A stretch of DNA of 64,000 nucleotides. Origin: Actinomycetaceae bacterium (GTDB lineage Bacteria > Actinomycetota > Actinomycetes > Actinomycetales > Actinomycetaceae). The DNA lies in assembly GCA_030528145.1 (NCBI GenBank), contig JAUMZK010000001.1, positions 62,001 to 126,000 on the forward strand. The letters are read 5' to 3'. Below are positions 16,653-27,127 of the stretch, piece after piece. The position numbers and the translations under genes are program-made. The first letter of the stretch is position 1, and every line of letters begins with the position of its first letter. The notes under the pieces are model-generated. The model was given only the letters and a program-made list of their open reading frames with translations, was not told where the DNA came from and ran no database searches.

Positions 16653-17614
16653 CTGCGTTCCTTTCTGCCTAAATGCTGCGCTAACGTTGCGCAAACAATC
16701 AATTGAAACTGGTGAAATACAATAACGGGAATAGTTACTGCCGCCACCGTAGTGGTGGGAAAAATAATGGCAGCCATTGGCAAACCCGTTGCTAAAGACT
16801 TCTTCGAGCCGCACATTAACACCACAATACGGTCATTTAGTGGGAATGCCAATGCCCCTGAACTATACCAAGAAACCAGCAACATAATGGTCAAAATGAA
16901 GGCGCTAGCGATAATCAGCAGACCTACTTGCGCCCAAGTGACGTGTGCCCACAATCCCTTCGCAGTTGCCCCAGCTATACCCGCCGCGACCACCAATAAA
17001 ATAGTTATTTGGTCTGTGGCAGTAGTAATAGGTCGATGAGCCCGCACGAATCCCCCGATTCTTGGTTGCAAGATTTGCCCAACAATGAAGGGTAATAACA
17101 GTTGTAAGAGGACGTCACGCACACTATCTAAAGAAACTCCGGAGCTTTTGCCCATTACCAGCAGTACCAACAGTGGGGTAATGACCATTCCAATAATGTT
17201 ACTGATGGTAGCACTGCAAACAGCCGCCCCAATGTTGCCGCGCGCAATAGAAACAAACGCTACTGAGGACTGCACGGTCGAGGGCAACAAACACAAATAA
17301 ACCAGACCCAAGGCAAAAGGTGCGCCCAACAGTTTGGTTAAAAGCGACCACAGCGCCACCCCGAGCAACGGGAAAATAATAAAAGTGCAGGCAAAAACTG
17401 CGCCCTGAACGCGAACGTTCTTCAATCCTGCCCACACTTCCGCAGTTGACAGCCGTGCACCATATAGAAAGAACAACAGCACTACGGCGTAACTGCCTAA
17501 ATGCTCGAGCAAACTAATTGCGCCTGAAGGCAGTGGTACCAGTATTCCCAGAACCAATATGACCAAGATAGCCAAAATGAATGGATCTTTAAAACCTGCC
17601 AGTGCTGTTTTCAA
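16649..17614 (-). CDS. Bile acid:sodium symporter (BASS) superfamily transporter
   Basis: A 321-residue membrane protein with about nine or ten hydrophobic segments. The crossover helices typical of SBF-like (YfeH-type) carriers are visible in LPSTVQSSVAFVSIARGN and in MCGSKKSLATGLPMAAIIFP. Relatives carry organic anions, often with sodium; none can be named here. The TTG start has AAGG seven bases upstream. The downstream hydrolase gene overlaps by four bases, so transport and hydrolysis of a related compound is a reasonable but unproven reading. Confidence 0.85.
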   Translation of the reverse strand: MKTALAGFKDPFILAILVILVLGILVPLPSGAISLLEHLGSYAVVLLFFLYGARLSTAEVWAGLKNVRVQGAVFACTFIIFPLLGVALWSLLTKLLGAPFALGLVYLCLLPSTVQSSVAFVSIARGNIGAAVCSATISNIIGMVITPLLVLLVMGKSSGVSLDSVRDVLLQLLLPFIVGQILQPRIGGFVRAHRPITTATDQITILLVVAAGIAGATAKGLWAHVTWAQVGLLIIASAFILTIMLLVSWYSSGALAFPLNDRIVVLMCGSKKSLATGLPMAAIIFPTTTVAAVTIPVIVFHQFQLIVCATLAQHLGRKERS

Positions 17615-17728
17615 AATGAAGCCTTACTTCAAATGCCTCCTATGAAAGGATTCCACACGTTTGCTTCGCGGTCCAAAACGACTCCGTTTTAATATGGGGA
17701 TGCACCTGCAAGGGTTAAAGCGGTCTGC

Positions 17729-18058
17729 TTACTGCCATGGTACGGACTGTTCTTTCGGGTTCAGATCGCCAAAAGACAATTTACCTGCAACAGGTTTCCA
17801 CTCGCGAGCAACACGATCCTTCACCAGACCGCCCTCGATATAAGGATCTTCCGACAGCTCTTCTAAAGCTTGTTGGGCGTTTCGCGCTCGCACAACGCTC
17901 AACGACCCTTCGTGACTGAAAGAAACTAACTTGCCCGTCGCCAGCAGCGTGCCATCATCAGACAGACGCCGCATAAAAGCCCGGTGTGCAGGGCGCAGCT
18001 CATCTTTAACCGCCTGCAAATTATGGTGATAAATGTATTCCACGCAATAAATTCTCAT
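17729..18058 (-). CDS. YciI-like (YCII domain) protein
   Basis: A 109-residue protein with one YCII domain. The N-terminal strand CVEYIYHH is followed by DELRPAHRAFMRRL, whose His is the conserved polar residue of the family, then GTLLATGKL and the SEDPYIEGGLVKDRVAREWKP segment. YciI proteins are small dimeric alpha/beta-barrel proteins of mostly unknown activity. It is transcribed divergently from uvrA across a 106-bp gap. Nothing convincing lies between it and the transporter gene. Confidence 0.85.
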   Translation of the reverse strand: MRIYCVEYIYHHNLQAVKDELRPAHRAFMRRLSDDGTLLATGKLVSFSHEGSLSVVRARNAQQALEELSEDPYIEGGLVKDRVAREWKPVAGKLSFGDLNPKEQSVPWQ

Positions 18059-18152
18059 GTCTTAACTATTACCTTGTTTTTGCCCATCCCGCTAAGTATT
18101 GTCCCAAATTTAGCTCGAAAAAGAATCACACGAAATAGCTGGGTGGTCCTTG

Positions 18153-18164
18153 TAAAGTTACAGT
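18153..18164 (+). promoter_or_regulatory. Candidate -10 element of a leaderless uvrA transcript
   Basis: TAAAGT at 18153-18158 is six bases before the GTG start of uvrA, and no ribosome binding site is present. I looked for an SOS-type operator in the 106-bp gap and saw none. Confidence 0.45.
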
Positions 18165-20990
18165 GTGACTGAAAAGCTGAGAGTTCGCGGAGCTCGAGTA
18201 CATAACTTGCGCAGTGTCGACCTAGACCTGCCACGCGGTGCAATGATTGTTTTTTCCGGTTTATCCGGGTCAGGTAAGTCTTCGTTGGCCTTCGACACCA
18301 TTTTTGCCGAAGGACAGCGCCGCTACGTCGAATCGTTATCGTCCTACGCCAGACAATTTTTGGGGCAGATGGACAAACCGGACGTGGATTTCATTGAGGG
18401 GCTTTCTCCAGCCGTTGCTATTGACCAAAAATCGACCAGTCGCAACCCTCGCTCTACGGTGGGGACCATCACTGAAATATATGATTATTTGCGTTTACTT
18501 TATGCTCGTGCCGGCGTGGCACACTGCCCCATTTGTGGGGAAGAAATCGCCTCTCAGAGTGCAGAACAGATCGTCGATCGGGTGCTCAAACTTCCCGAAA
18601 ATACGCGCTTTCAGGTGCTTGCTCCGGTTGCTCGAGGACGCAAAGGCGAATACGCAGATTTGCTTGCGGAACTCTTGTCACGCGGCTTTTCGAGGGCGAA
18701 GATTGATGGGGAACTGGTTCGTATAGAAAAAGCCCCCACACTCGAAAAGAAACTAAAACACGACATCGAAATAATCGTCGACCGTCTGGTAATGCGGGAG
18801 GGCGTGCGTTCCCGTCTAAACGATTCTGTAGAAACCGCCCTCGAACTGGCAGAAGGCAGAGTTTTTATCGAGTTGGTCGACAGTGGGGAAGTGTTGCGTT
18901 ACAGCGAAAAACGCGCCTGTCCGAACGACCACCCGTTGCTATTAGACGAAATAGAACCGCGCACATTCAGTTTCAACGCCCCCTACGGTGCTTGTGAAAC
19001 ATGTGACGGAATCGGAATGCGGTTGCAAATCGACCCCGAACTGATTGTGCCCAGTGTCGGACTTAGTCTCAAAGAAGGGGCCATCGCGCCGTGGTCAGGA
19101 AACAATAAATTCTTTCAACGCCAACTTGGGGCATTGGCAAAAGAACTGGACTTTTCCATGGATACGCCCTGGAAAGACCTGCCAAAAAAAGTCCAAAAAG
19201 CGCTCCTTTACGGGAAAGACTACAAAGTGACCGTGCGCTACCGAAACCGGTGGGGGCGCGAACGCGTGTATTCCACCGGTTTTGAAGGCGCAATACACTA
19301 TGTAGAACGCAAGCACGGCGAAACTGAATCAGACACAATGCGTGGTCGCTACGAAGACTACATGCGCGAAGTTCCCTGTGCCACGTGCGGCGGAAAACGC
19401 CTCAAACCAGAAGTGCTGGCAGTAACCTTAGGCGGCCTGTCTATTTCCGATTTCACGGAGCTATCGGTACAAAAAAGTGCTGAATTTCTGGGCAATCTGC
19501 GCCTAGAGGGCGCAGCAGCAAAAATAGCCGCACCCATACTTGCTGAAGTAAAAGCGCGCTTAGCATTTTTGAACGACGTGGGTTTGTCCTACCTGACTTT
19601 GGCTAGATCTGCGGGCACGCTTTCAGGCGGGGAAGCCCAACGCATCCGCCTCGCCACGCAAATAGGCTCGGGATTAGTTGGCGTCCTGTACGTCCTCGAC
19701 GAACCTTCAATTGGGTTGCACCAACGCGATAATGACCAGTTAATTCGCACGCTACTGCGGTTGCGAGACCTGGGCAACACACTGATTGTGGTTGAACACG
19801 ACGAAGGCACCATTGAAGCAGCTGATTGGCTTGTAGACATCGGTCCTGGCGCAGGCGAGCACGGCGGCGAAGTTGTATATTCGGGTCCGGTAAGTCAGCT
19901 GGCGGGGGCTAAAAATTCGCTCACCGCTGACTACTTGGTAGGGCGCAAAAAAATTAGTATCCCGCAGTCGCGGCGCAAAATAGATAAAACTCGGCAGTTG
20001 GTAGTGCGCGGCGCCCGCGAAAACAACCTAAAAAACGTGACGGCAACCTTCCCTCTGGGAGTTTTCACCGCTGTAACAGGGGTATCCGGTTCCGGAAAAT
20101 CAACACTGGTGAACCAAATTTTGTACCAGGTACTTGCGAAAACTTTGAACAAAGCACGGGTCGTTCCGGGGCGGCATACTCGCGTTGACGGAATGGAACA
20201 CTTGCGTAAAGTCGTTCACGTAGACCAATCCCCAATTGGGCGAACCCCCAGGTCGAACCCGGCAACCTATACGGGAGTGTGGGATGAAGTGCGCAAACTA
20301 TTTGCTGAAACCGAAGAAGCGAAAGTGCGCGGATACGGACCAGGACGTTTCAGTTTCAACGTTAAAGGCGGACGCTGTGAATCATGTAAAGGCGATGGCA
20401 CTTTAAAAATCGAAATGAACTTCCTGCCTGACGTCTACGTACCGTGTGAAGTGTGCAAAGGTGCGCGATACAACCGCGAGACACTGGAAATCCGCTATAA
20501 AGGCAAAACGGTGGCGGACGTCCTCGAAATGCCAATATCCCAAGCAGTGAAATTTTTTGGCGCAATCGACAAGATTCGCCGGTACTTGCAAACTCTGGTT
20601 GACGTGGGATTAGGGTATGTGCGTTTAGGTCAACCTGCGACAACTCTGTCTGGTGGGGAAGCCCAACGCGTCAAGTTAGCTTCGGAATTACACCGGCGTT
20701 CCAATGGACAAACCGTTTACATATTGGACGAACCTACCACAGGATTGCACTTGGAAGACATCCGCAAACTGTTGTTGGTACTGCAAGGTCTGGTTGATAA
20801 AGGCAACACGGTGGTAGTTATTGAACACAACCTAGATGTCATTAAGTCCGCAGATTACATTATCGACATCGGTCCAGAAGGGGGCGAGGGCGGTGGCACC
20901 ATTATTGCCAGTGGCACCCCGGAACAGGTGGCGGAAGTGGCAGAATCATGGACCGGACAATACTTGAAAGATCTTTTGGCAAAAGCCTAA
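18165..20990 (+). CDS. uvrA: Excinuclease ABC subunit A
   Basis: UvrA dimers find DNA damage and load UvrB. The 941-residue protein has two ABC ATPase modules: Walker [18 protein letters not shown] with signature [18 protein letters not shown] and Walker [11 protein letters not shown], then [13 protein letters not shown] with [15 protein letters not shown] and [10 protein letters not shown]. Zinc modules are seen as [18 protein letters not shown] and the [17 protein letters not shown] pair. It is full length with no unusual substitutions. A strong hairpin follows the stop. Confidence 0.98.
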   Translation: MTEKLRVRGARVHNLRSVDLDLPRGAMIVFSGLSGSGKSSLAFDTIFAEGQRRYVESLSSYARQFLGQMDKPDVDFIEGLSPAVAIDQKSTSRNPRSTVGTITEIYDYLRLLYARAGVAHCPICGEEIASQSAEQIVDRVLKLPENTRFQVLAPVARGRKGEYADLLAELLSRGFSRAKIDGELVRIEKAPTLEKKLKHDIEIIVDRLVMREGVRSRLNDSVETALELAEGRVFIELVDSGEVLRYSEKRACPNDHPLLLDEIEPRTFSFNAPYGACETCDGIGMRLQIDPELIVPSVGLSLKEGAIAPWSGNNKFFQRQLGALAKELDFSMDTPWKDLPKKVQKALLYGKDYKVTVRYRNRWGRERVYSTGFEGAIHYVERKHGETESDTMRGRYEDYMREVPCATCGGKRLKPEVLAVTLGGLSISDFTELSVQKSAEFLGNLRLEGAAAKIAAPILAEVKARLAFLNDVGLSYLTLARSAGTLSGGEAQRIRLATQIGSGLVGVLYVLDEPSIGLHQRDNDQLIRTLLRLRDLGNTLIVVEHDEGTIEAADWLVDIGPGAGEHGGEVVYSGPVSQLAGAKNSLTADYLVGRKKISIPQSRRKIDKTRQLVVRGARENNLKNVTATFPLGVFTAVTGVSGSGKSTLVNQILYQVLAKTLNKARVVPGRHTRVDGMEHLRKVVHVDQSPIGRTPRSNPATYTGVWDEVRKLFAETEEAKVRGYGPGRFSFNVKGGRCESCKGDGTLKIEMNFLPDVYVPCEVCKGARYNRETLEIRYKGKTVADVLEMPISQAVKFFGAIDKIRRYLQTLVDVGLGYVRLGQPATTLSGGEAQRVKLASELHRRSNGQTVYILDEPTTGLHLEDIRKLLLVLQGLVDKGNTVVVIEHNLDVIKSADYIIDIGPEGGEGGGTIIASGTPEQVAEVAESWTGQYLKDLLAKA

Positions 20991-20996
20991 AAGAAC

Positions 20997-21035
20997 AGAA
21001 AAGGTGCTGGCAAAGCATCTGCCAGCACCTTTTCT
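20997..21035. terminator. Bidirectional terminator between uvrA and glnA
   Basis: AGAAAAGGTGCTGGC (20997-21011) is a perfect complement of GCCAGCACCTTTTCT (21021-21035), a 15-bp stem with a 9-base loop. The arms themselves supply the A-run and T-run for termination of both convergent genes. Confidence 0.88.
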
Positions 21036-21050
21036 ACGCAATTTATTCGT

Positions 21051-22475
21051 TTAAATGCTGTAATACATCTCGAATTCAAACGGGTGCGGATAAATGCGCA
21101 TGGGCGCGATTTCTTTGGAGCGTTTGTAGTCCAGCCACGTCTCAATGAGGTCGGTGGTAAAGACATCGCTCTCGGTGAGGAAGTCATTATCGGCTTCCAA
21201 AGCATCCAGGGCGGCTTCTAACGAGGACGGCAGCTTCGCAATATCGTTGTACTCTGCGGGCGGCAGTTCGTACAGATCCTTGTCAATAGGTGCTGCAGGT
21301 TCGGTACGATGACGAATACCATCTAAGCCAGCCATCAGGCACGCCGCAAACGCAAGGTACGGGTTAGCGGTAGGATCGGGAACCCGATATTCGATGCGCT
21401 TAGCTTTAGGAGAAGTGCCAGTAACCGGAATGCGGATGCAAGCCGAGCGGTTGCGCGCAGAATAAACCAAATTAATCGGGGCTTCAAATCCTGGTACCAA
21501 GCGGCGGAATGAATTCACAGAAGGATTCGTGAAAGCAAGCAGCGCGGGAGCGTGTTCCAGCAAACCGCCGATGAAATAGCGGGCAGTATCAGACAAACCA
21601 CCGTAACCGCTTTCGTCATAGAATAACGGTTCGCCGTTTTTCCACAGCGACATGTGCGTGTGCATACCCGAGCCGTTATCGCCGTACAGAGGCTTTGGCA
21701 TGAAGGTGGCGCTGCGACCGTGTTCAAGTGCCACATTCTTAACGATGTACTTAAATTTCAACATGTCATCGGCGGCGCCCACCAGCGAATTGAACCGGTA
21801 ATTGATTTCTTGCTGACCGCCACTGCCGACCTCGTGGTGAGCGCGCTCAATTTGTAGCCCACTGGACATCATTATTTGCGACATTTCGTCGCGAATATCG
21901 GCGTAATGGTCGAGAGGGCTGACAGGGAAATATCCGCCTTTAATTGGGGTTTTATAACCGAGGTTTCCGCCCTCTTCTGTTCGCCCCGTATTCCAGTTCC
22001 CGCTTTCGCTATCAATTTCAAAGAAAGTGTGGTTGCGGTCAGTTTGGTAACGAATGGAATCAAAAAGGTAGAATTCTGCCTCGGCCCCAATGAAACAGGT
22101 ATCGGCTATGCCTGTGGACTGCATGTAAGCTTCAGCCTTGCGCGCCACCTGGCGGGGATCGCGCCCGAAGGGTGCGTTAGTGAACGGATCGACGACAGTA
22201 AAATTGACTATCAAAGTGCGGGCGGTACGGAACGGATCCACATACGCAGTGGACACGTCTGGAACCAGTTTTAGGTCCGACTCGTGGATCTCGGCGAAAC
22301 CGCGCACTGACGAGCCGTCAAACATGAGACCATCATTTAGTGCAGCACCAATAAATTCGCTGGCTGGGATGGAAAAGTGCTGTTGCACGCCGGGCAAGTC
22401 ACAAAAACGGACATCAACAAATTTGATCTGTTCTTTTTTGATGAAATCGATGACTTCCTGGTTTGACTGGAACAT
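21051..22475 (-). CDS. glnA: Glutamine synthetase, type I
   Basis: Makes glutamine from glutamate, ammonia and ATP. The 474-residue protein has the GSI signatures [44 protein letters not shown] (ATP and metal site) and NRSACIRIP. The [10 protein letters not shown] motif near residue 397 carries the Tyr adenylylated in GSI-beta enzymes, so activity is probably controlled by GlnE, which is not in this window. I start at ATG 22475, six bases after GAGGAG; an ATG 12 bases further upstream lacks such spacing. Confidence 0.97.
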   Translation of the reverse strand: MFQSNQEVIDFIKKEQIKFVDVRFCDLPGVQQHFSIPASEFIGAALNDGLMFDGSSVRGFAEIHESDLKLVPDVSTAYVDPFRTARTLIVNFTVVDPFTNAPFGRDPRQVARKAEAYMQSTGIADTCFIGAEAEFYLFDSIRYQTDRNHTFFEIDSESGNWNTGRTEEGGNLGYKTPIKGGYFPVSPLDHYADIRDEMSQIMMSSGLQIERAHHEVGSGGQQEINYRFNSLVGAADDMLKFKYIVKNVALEHGRSATFMPKPLYGDNGSGMHTHMSLWKNGEPLFYDESGYGGLSDTARYFIGGLLEHAPALLAFTNPSVNSFRRLVPGFEAPINLVYSARNRSACIRIPVTGTSPKAKRIEYRVPDPTANPYLAFAACLMAGLDGIRHRTEPAAPIDKDLYELPPAEYNDIAKLPSSLEAALDALEADNDFLTESDVFTTDLIETWLDYKRSKEIAPMRIYPHPFEFEMYYSI

Positions 22476-22523
22476 CTGGCTCCTCACATTGGAATTTACA
22501 CACTAAATTTATCAGGAGAAAAC

Positions 22524-22545
22524 GCCCCTGCGAAAAGGGGGGGGC
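22524..22545 (-). terminator. Possible terminator of the L,D-transpeptidase gene
   Basis: On the minus strand a run of eight C plus T pairs with AGGGGC (plus-strand 22524-22529 with 22536-22545), followed by GTTTT. The stem is short and the C-run allows several registers. Confidence 0.4.
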
Positions 22546-22581
22546 TTAAAACAAAAAAGGACGCTGCGCGCCCAATTTTGT

Positions 22582-24048
22582 TTAGTAGTGAACTTTTACG
22601 GTTGTCCCCACCGGTGCCCAATCGTAAAGCCAGCCAGCCAAACCAACTGGTAAGTTTACGCATCCGTGCGATCCGCTGGCGCCTGCGTAACCAAAAGAGC
22701 TGCGCCACGGCGCACCGTGGAGGGCGTAACCCCCGCTAAAGTACATCGCGTAGGGCACGTTAGGTGTCACGTAATCATCGCCCTTCATGGTGTCGCTGAT
22801 TAGCTTGCGTTGAATACGGAACGTTCCAGTAATTGTGGGGGTCGCTGGCGCACCGTTCACCATCGGTTCGGCCTGGCGCACAGGTTGCGCCCCAATGTAG
22901 GCAGAAACAGTGTGATTTGAAAGGTTGACGTCAATCCACTTTTCGTTTTCCGCAGCCGGGTAAGGCAGATTTTCCGCACCTTTTGCCAGTGTTCGCTTTT
23001 GCCAGTGTGCCTTAATGGGCTTGTCTTTGAAAGAACCAGTGTAGGGTTTTCGCGAACTCATTGCGGAAACAGCCGCTTTGGAGACCTCTGCAGCATTACT
23101 GACTTCCGCACCATCAGTGGGCTCGTTTAGAGTCACTAATACCTTGCCGCTGGAATCGACGTTCTGAAGCCCGGCAATAGGATCGGTTTTTAGCTGCCCA
23201 GCCAGTTTGTTCACCCACGCGCTAATAGCTGCCGGATTTGGGGCAGGAGCTTCTTGCTTGCCAAATTTATTAGTCGGCAGTTTTATCCAAGTTGCTTTCG
23301 TATTATTACGAGGACGATACGTCTCGCCGTCATAGGTTACCGCAATGTCTGTCTTCATGAGGGCGCGGGCGTCCTCGACAAATTTCTTGGCGTCCTCGTC
23401 GGTAACACGCGGCTTGCTTTCTTTCGCCACTACTTTGGTTGTGCGTGACTGCAGGATTTTAATGGCGTCCATTGCGGCTTTATCAACTGTTGCCGCATCG
23501 ATTCCGTGACCATTTTTGCCTGGGGTTACAACGAAATCGTCGGCATCAGCCTGGTATGTAACTAATGCGTTCACAGGCGAATCGCCGGTTTTAGCGGACA
23601 AGGAATCCGAAAACTGCTTCAATTTGGTTTCGTCCCGGTGAATTACCGGGTCAACGTGGTGTTTAGAAAATAAGCCACCGATACGTGAGTGCCAAGAACG
23701 CGCCGGAGCCAGCGCCTTTTTGGCGGTGGCGGTAGTGTCGACCTCGTAACCTAACTGAGCTAAAGATGCCACCGCATCGGCGTCACCTTCTAAACGAACT
23801 TTGACCGCAGCTACCCGTTCTTTTACTAAATCCGCAATTTGTGATTGGGTTTTCCCTGTCACTGGGATGCCAGCCACCATAGTTCCCGGCACAGCCTTGC
23901 CACTGTAGTAGGCGCAATAACCACTGGTAGCCCCGATGCCAGAGAGGACAATCGCACCACCAGCAATGAGGGCGGCTAGTTTCAGCTTTTTGCGTTTCCC
24001 AGCTGGGGAACTAGTCACGCTTGCGTTCATATAAATCCGATCGCTCAC
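22582..24048 (-). CDS. Membrane-anchored L,D-transpeptidase (YkuD) with peptidoglycan-binding region
   Basis: A 488-residue cell-wall enzyme. After a short basic cytoplasmic tail, one membrane segment lies at about residues 22-42. A middle region (about 55-330) resembles the repeated PG-binding domain common in Gram-positive YkuD proteins. The catalytic domain ends in YALHGAPWRSSFGYAG and SGSHGCVNLP, with the active Cys near residue 462 and the conserved His residues in place. Such enzymes form 3-3 crosslinks in peptidoglycan. The start is uncertain: GTG 24048 or ATG 24030, neither with a good ribosome binding site. Confidence 0.92.
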   Translation of the reverse strand: MSDRIYMNASVTSSPAGKRKKLKLAALIAGGAIVLSGIGATSGYCAYYSGKAVPGTMVAGIPVTGKTQSQIADLVKERVAAVKVRLEGDADAVASLAQLGYEVDTTATAKKALAPARSWHSRIGGLFSKHHVDPVIHRDETKLKQFSDSLSAKTGDSPVNALVTYQADADDFVVTPGKNGHGIDAATVDKAAMDAIKILQSRTTKVVAKESKPRVTDEDAKKFVEDARALMKTDIAVTYDGETYRPRNNTKATWIKLPTNKFGKQEAPAPNPAAISAWVNKLAGQLKTDPIAGLQNVDSSGKVLVTLNEPTDGAEVSNAAEVSKAAVSAMSSRKPYTGSFKDKPIKAHWQKRTLAKGAENLPYPAAENEKWIDVNLSNHTVSAYIGAQPVRQAEPMVNGAPATPTITGTFRIQRKLISDTMKGDDYVTPNVPYAMYFSGGYALHGAPWRSSFGYAGASGSHGCVNLPVGLAGWLYDWAPVGTTVKVHY

Positions 24049-24194
24049 TTCTTACCCGGAAAATGATAGTCAACTTTTACGATACACTGCTACAGACGAT
24101 ATCGCGCCAGCTGAAATAAGAGAAGCATCTGACCCAAAGCCTGGGTAATTAGTGGTCATTGTCTCCAAAAGTGCGGTATGTAGAGGAGTTATTG

Positions 24195-26159
24195 GTGAGT
24201 GTTGCCTACCGACCCCAGCCCGGAGAAATCCCGACTGATCCTGGCGTTTACCGTTTTTTGGACGAACGCGGGCAGGTTTTGTATGTAGGCAAAGCCAAAA
24301 ACCTACGCAACCGACTTTCCTCTTACTTCGGTGACCCTAAGAACCTAAATCCACGCATTGCCCAAATGGTGCACGCAGCTGCAGCCGTACGGTGGACTGT
24401 AGTTTCTTCCGAGGTCGAATCACTAGCTTTAGAATACGCGTGGATTAAAGAGTTCGAGCCGCGGTTTAACGTGATGTTTCGCGACGACAAATCCTACCCA
24501 TACTTGGCGCTGACCTTGAACGAAAAGTTTCCGCGCGTGTTTATAACTAGGGGAGTGCGGCGCACGGGCGTGAAATATTTCGGACCATACACCAAAGTTT
24601 GGGCAATACGCGAAACCTTGGAATTGCTGCAGCGTCCCTTCCCGATACGCACTTGTACGAAAAGTGTCTTTAACCGCGCAGTTTCCCAAGCTCGTCCTTG
24701 TCTATTGGGGTATATAGACCGTTGCAGTGCTCCTTGCGTAGGCAAAATATCCCCAGAAGCGCACTACCAGTTAGCCCGGTCCCTCAGCGATTTCATGTCC
24801 GGCAAAACTGGTCCCATCCTTGCCGACCTCGAAAAACAGATGCGTGCCGCCGCCAAAGAATTAGATTTTGAAAAAGCGGCGAAATTGCGCGACACGTTCA
24901 TGGCAGCCAAGACCGTCCTCGAAAAAAATACAGTAGTTTTATCAGACGGTACAGATGTGGATATCTTCGGTATCGCCGCCTCGGAACTGGAAGTGGGCAT
25001 TGCCGTGTTCTACGTTCGAGGAGGACGCATACGCGGGGAGCGCGCCTGGGTCAGTGAACGCGCGGAAGGCGCCGAGACCGCCGACTTGATGGAAAAGTTT
25101 TTGGAACAGGTTTACGGCGACTACCAAGCAGACGATACTGCCATTGAAGAGCGAAAAAGTGTTGACGACATGGTACACACTTCGACTTCTGCCCTGCCGC
25201 GACAAATATGGGTACCCACAATGCCAACGGGGGCGGGCGCCCTCGAAAAATGGTTGAGTAAAATTCGTGGCGGTCCCGTGACCATTTCTGTGCGCGAACG
25301 CGGAGACAAGAAAGCTCTGAGCGAAACGGTTTCCAAAAATGCTGCCGAAGCGTTGCGATTGCACCAAATGCGCAGAATTGGCGACCTGACAGAACGCTCT
25401 AAAGCGCTCGAAGAACTGGCAGCAGCATTGGACCTGGAGCGCGCCCCGCTGCGCATCGAAGGCTTCGATATTTCCCACACTAGCGGTACCAACCAGGTTG
25501 GTTCCATGGTAGTTTTCGAGGATGGTGCCCCCCGTAAAAGTGCTTACCGACACTTCACCATCCGGGAAAATGAAGGTGCTGACGATACCGCTGCGATGCA
25601 AGAAGTGTTACGCCGTCGCCTGCAACGATTATTAGCGGAAGAAGCGCGCGAAGAACGGGAATCTGGCGGTGATATTGCCAGCGCTATTGATCCCGAAACG
25701 GGGCGGTTGCGGCGTTTTAGTTACCGCCCTGACCTTTTAGTAGTAGATGGCGGTTTGCCACAAGTGCGCGCTGCCGCTGCTGTGGTAACCGAACTTGCCC
25801 CCGACATTCCGCTGATAGGTTTGGCAAAACGTCTGGAAGAAGTGTGGTTGCCCGAGGACGACTACCCAATTATTTTGCCGCGCACCAGTTCCGCCCTGTT
25901 CCTGTTGCAACACTTGCGCGACGAGTCGCACCGCTTTGCTATCACTCATCACCGGAAAAAACGCGCCAAGCAAATGACCAGATCTGTTTTAGATAAAGTC
26001 ACCGGGCTGGGACCAAGCCGACAGGTCGCCCTCTTGAAAAAATTTGGATCAGTGGCGAAAATGCGCAAAGCTAGTGCCGAAGAACTGATGGAGGTACCCG
26101 GTGTGGGACCGAAGTTGGCAGCAGCGATCCAAAAAACACTTGGCGAAGTGGGCGGCTAG
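24195..26159 (+). CDS. uvrC: Excinuclease ABC subunit C
   Basis: UvrC makes both incisions in nucleotide excision repair. The 654-residue protein has an N-terminal GIY-YIG nuclease (PGVYRFLDERGQVLYVGKAK), a UVR domain (AKELDFEKAAKLRDTF, about residue 217) that meets UvrB, an RNase H-like nuclease (IEGFDISHTSGTNQVGSMVV and LLVVDGGLPQV) and C-terminal helix-hairpin-helix repeats (VTGLGPSRQ, VPGVGPKLA). I chose GTG 24195, six bases after GAGGAG; an upstream TTG at 24159 is in frame but not supported. rapZ, yvcK and whiA follow in the conserved order. Confidence 0.97.
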   Translation: MSVAYRPQPGEIPTDPGVYRFLDERGQVLYVGKAKNLRNRLSSYFGDPKNLNPRIAQMVHAAAAVRWTVVSSEVESLALEYAWIKEFEPRFNVMFRDDKSYPYLALTLNEKFPRVFITRGVRRTGVKYFGPYTKVWAIRETLELLQRPFPIRTCTKSVFNRAVSQARPCLLGYIDRCSAPCVGKISPEAHYQLARSLSDFMSGKTGPILADLEKQMRAAAKELDFEKAAKLRDTFMAAKTVLEKNTVVLSDGTDVDIFGIAASELEVGIAVFYVRGGRIRGERAWVSERAEGAETADLMEKFLEQVYGDYQADDTAIEERKSVDDMVHTSTSALPRQIWVPTMPTGAGALEKWLSKIRGGPVTISVRERGDKKALSETVSKNAAEALRLHQMRRIGDLTERSKALEELAAALDLERAPLRIEGFDISHTSGTNQVGSMVVFEDGAPRKSAYRHFTIRENEGADDTAAMQEVLRRRLQRLLAEEAREERESGGDIASAIDPETGRLRRFSYRPDLLVVDGGLPQVRAAAAVVTELAPDIPLIGLAKRLEEVWLPEDDYPIILPRTSSALFLLQHLRDESHRFAITHHRKKRAKQMTRSVLDKVTGLGPSRQVALLKKFGSVAKMRKASAEELMEVPGVGPKLAAAIQKTLGEVGG

Positions 26160-26188
26160 ACCAAGCGGAAAATGGCACAATAAGGGGT

Positions 26189-27127
26189 ATGAGCAACCAG
26201 CAGAATCCGTCTACGTTCCCACACGGAATTCCCGCCCTCGACCAAGCTGCAAAACCGAAAACAACCGAGCGTCCTAGAGTCCTGATTATTACGGGGCTCA
26301 GCGGTGCTGGCAGGTCGCGGGCAGCCCAAGCATTAGAAGACTTGGACTGGTACGTTGTAGACAATTTACCCCCGCGCCTGTTAGGCGCATTTGCAAAAAT
26401 GATGACCCCTGAAGGGGGTGGCGTTCACCGGATGGCAGCCGTAGTTGACGTTCGCAGCGGTCGCTTTTTTGAAGAATTCAACCAAAATTTAGATAACTTG
26501 GGAAACGAAGGCATCGATTACCAAATTATTTATTTAGAGGCAGACGACGCCACGTTAGTGCGCCGCTACGAACAGGTGCGCCGTCCTCACCCTCTGCAAG
26601 GCGATGCTCGTATCCTCGATGGGGTGCGCGAAGAACGAAAATTATTACGCGGACTTCGCGACCGGGCAGACGCGGTAATAGACACCTCAAAAATGAGCGT
26701 GCATGACCTGGCGCGCCACATGCGTGATGTTATTGCGGGGGAGTCGGACCAGCGCCTGAAAGTGACGGTCATGTCCTTTGGGTTCAAGCACGGCGCGCCC
26801 TTGGACGCGGACCACCAGGTCGACGTCCGCTTTTTAGCTAACCCCTATTGGGTAACCGAGTTGCGGCACCTGACTGGTTTGGATAAACCTGTCTCCGATT
26901 ACGTGTTGGCGCAACGCGGAGCTACTGAATTCGCTGAGGGGTATGTGAAATTGCTCAGTCCGGTCCTAAATGACTACTTATCGGAACTGAAGCCCTTCGT
27001 AACCATTGCCGTGGGATGCACCGGCGGGCGGCACCGTTCGGTGGCTATGACCGAAAAAATTGCGGCAGGACTGCGCGAAGCCGGTTTTCCTGTGCGAACA
27101 TTGCACCGAGACATGGGAAGGGACTAA
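26189..27127 (+). CDS. rapZ: RapZ/YvcJ-family nucleotide-binding protein
   Basis: A 312-residue P-loop protein. Walker A is ITGLSGAGRSRAAQALED near residue 34, and the family motifs YVVDNLPP, SFGFKHGAP, DVRFLANPYW and GCTGGRHRSV are all present. In enterobacteria RapZ is an RNA adapter for RNase E acting on amino-sugar synthesis; in Gram-positives the YvcJ role is less defined. The rapZ-yvcK-whiA trio next to uvrC is conserved in Firmicutes and actinobacteria. It ends directly before yvcK. Confidence 0.95.
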   Translation: MSNQQNPSTFPHGIPALDQAAKPKTTERPRVLIITGLSGAGRSRAAQALEDLDWYVVDNLPPRLLGAFAKMMTPEGGGVHRMAAVVDVRSGRFFEEFNQNLDNLGNEGIDYQIIYLEADDATLVRRYEQVRRPHPLQGDARILDGVREERKLLRGLRDRADAVIDTSKMSVHDLARHMRDVIAGESDQRLKVTVMSFGFKHGAPLDADHQVDVRFLANPYWVTELRHLTGLDKPVSDYVLAQRGATEFAEGYVKLLSPVLNDYLSELKPFVTIAVGCTGGRHRSVAMTEKIAAGLREAGFPVRTLHRDMGRD

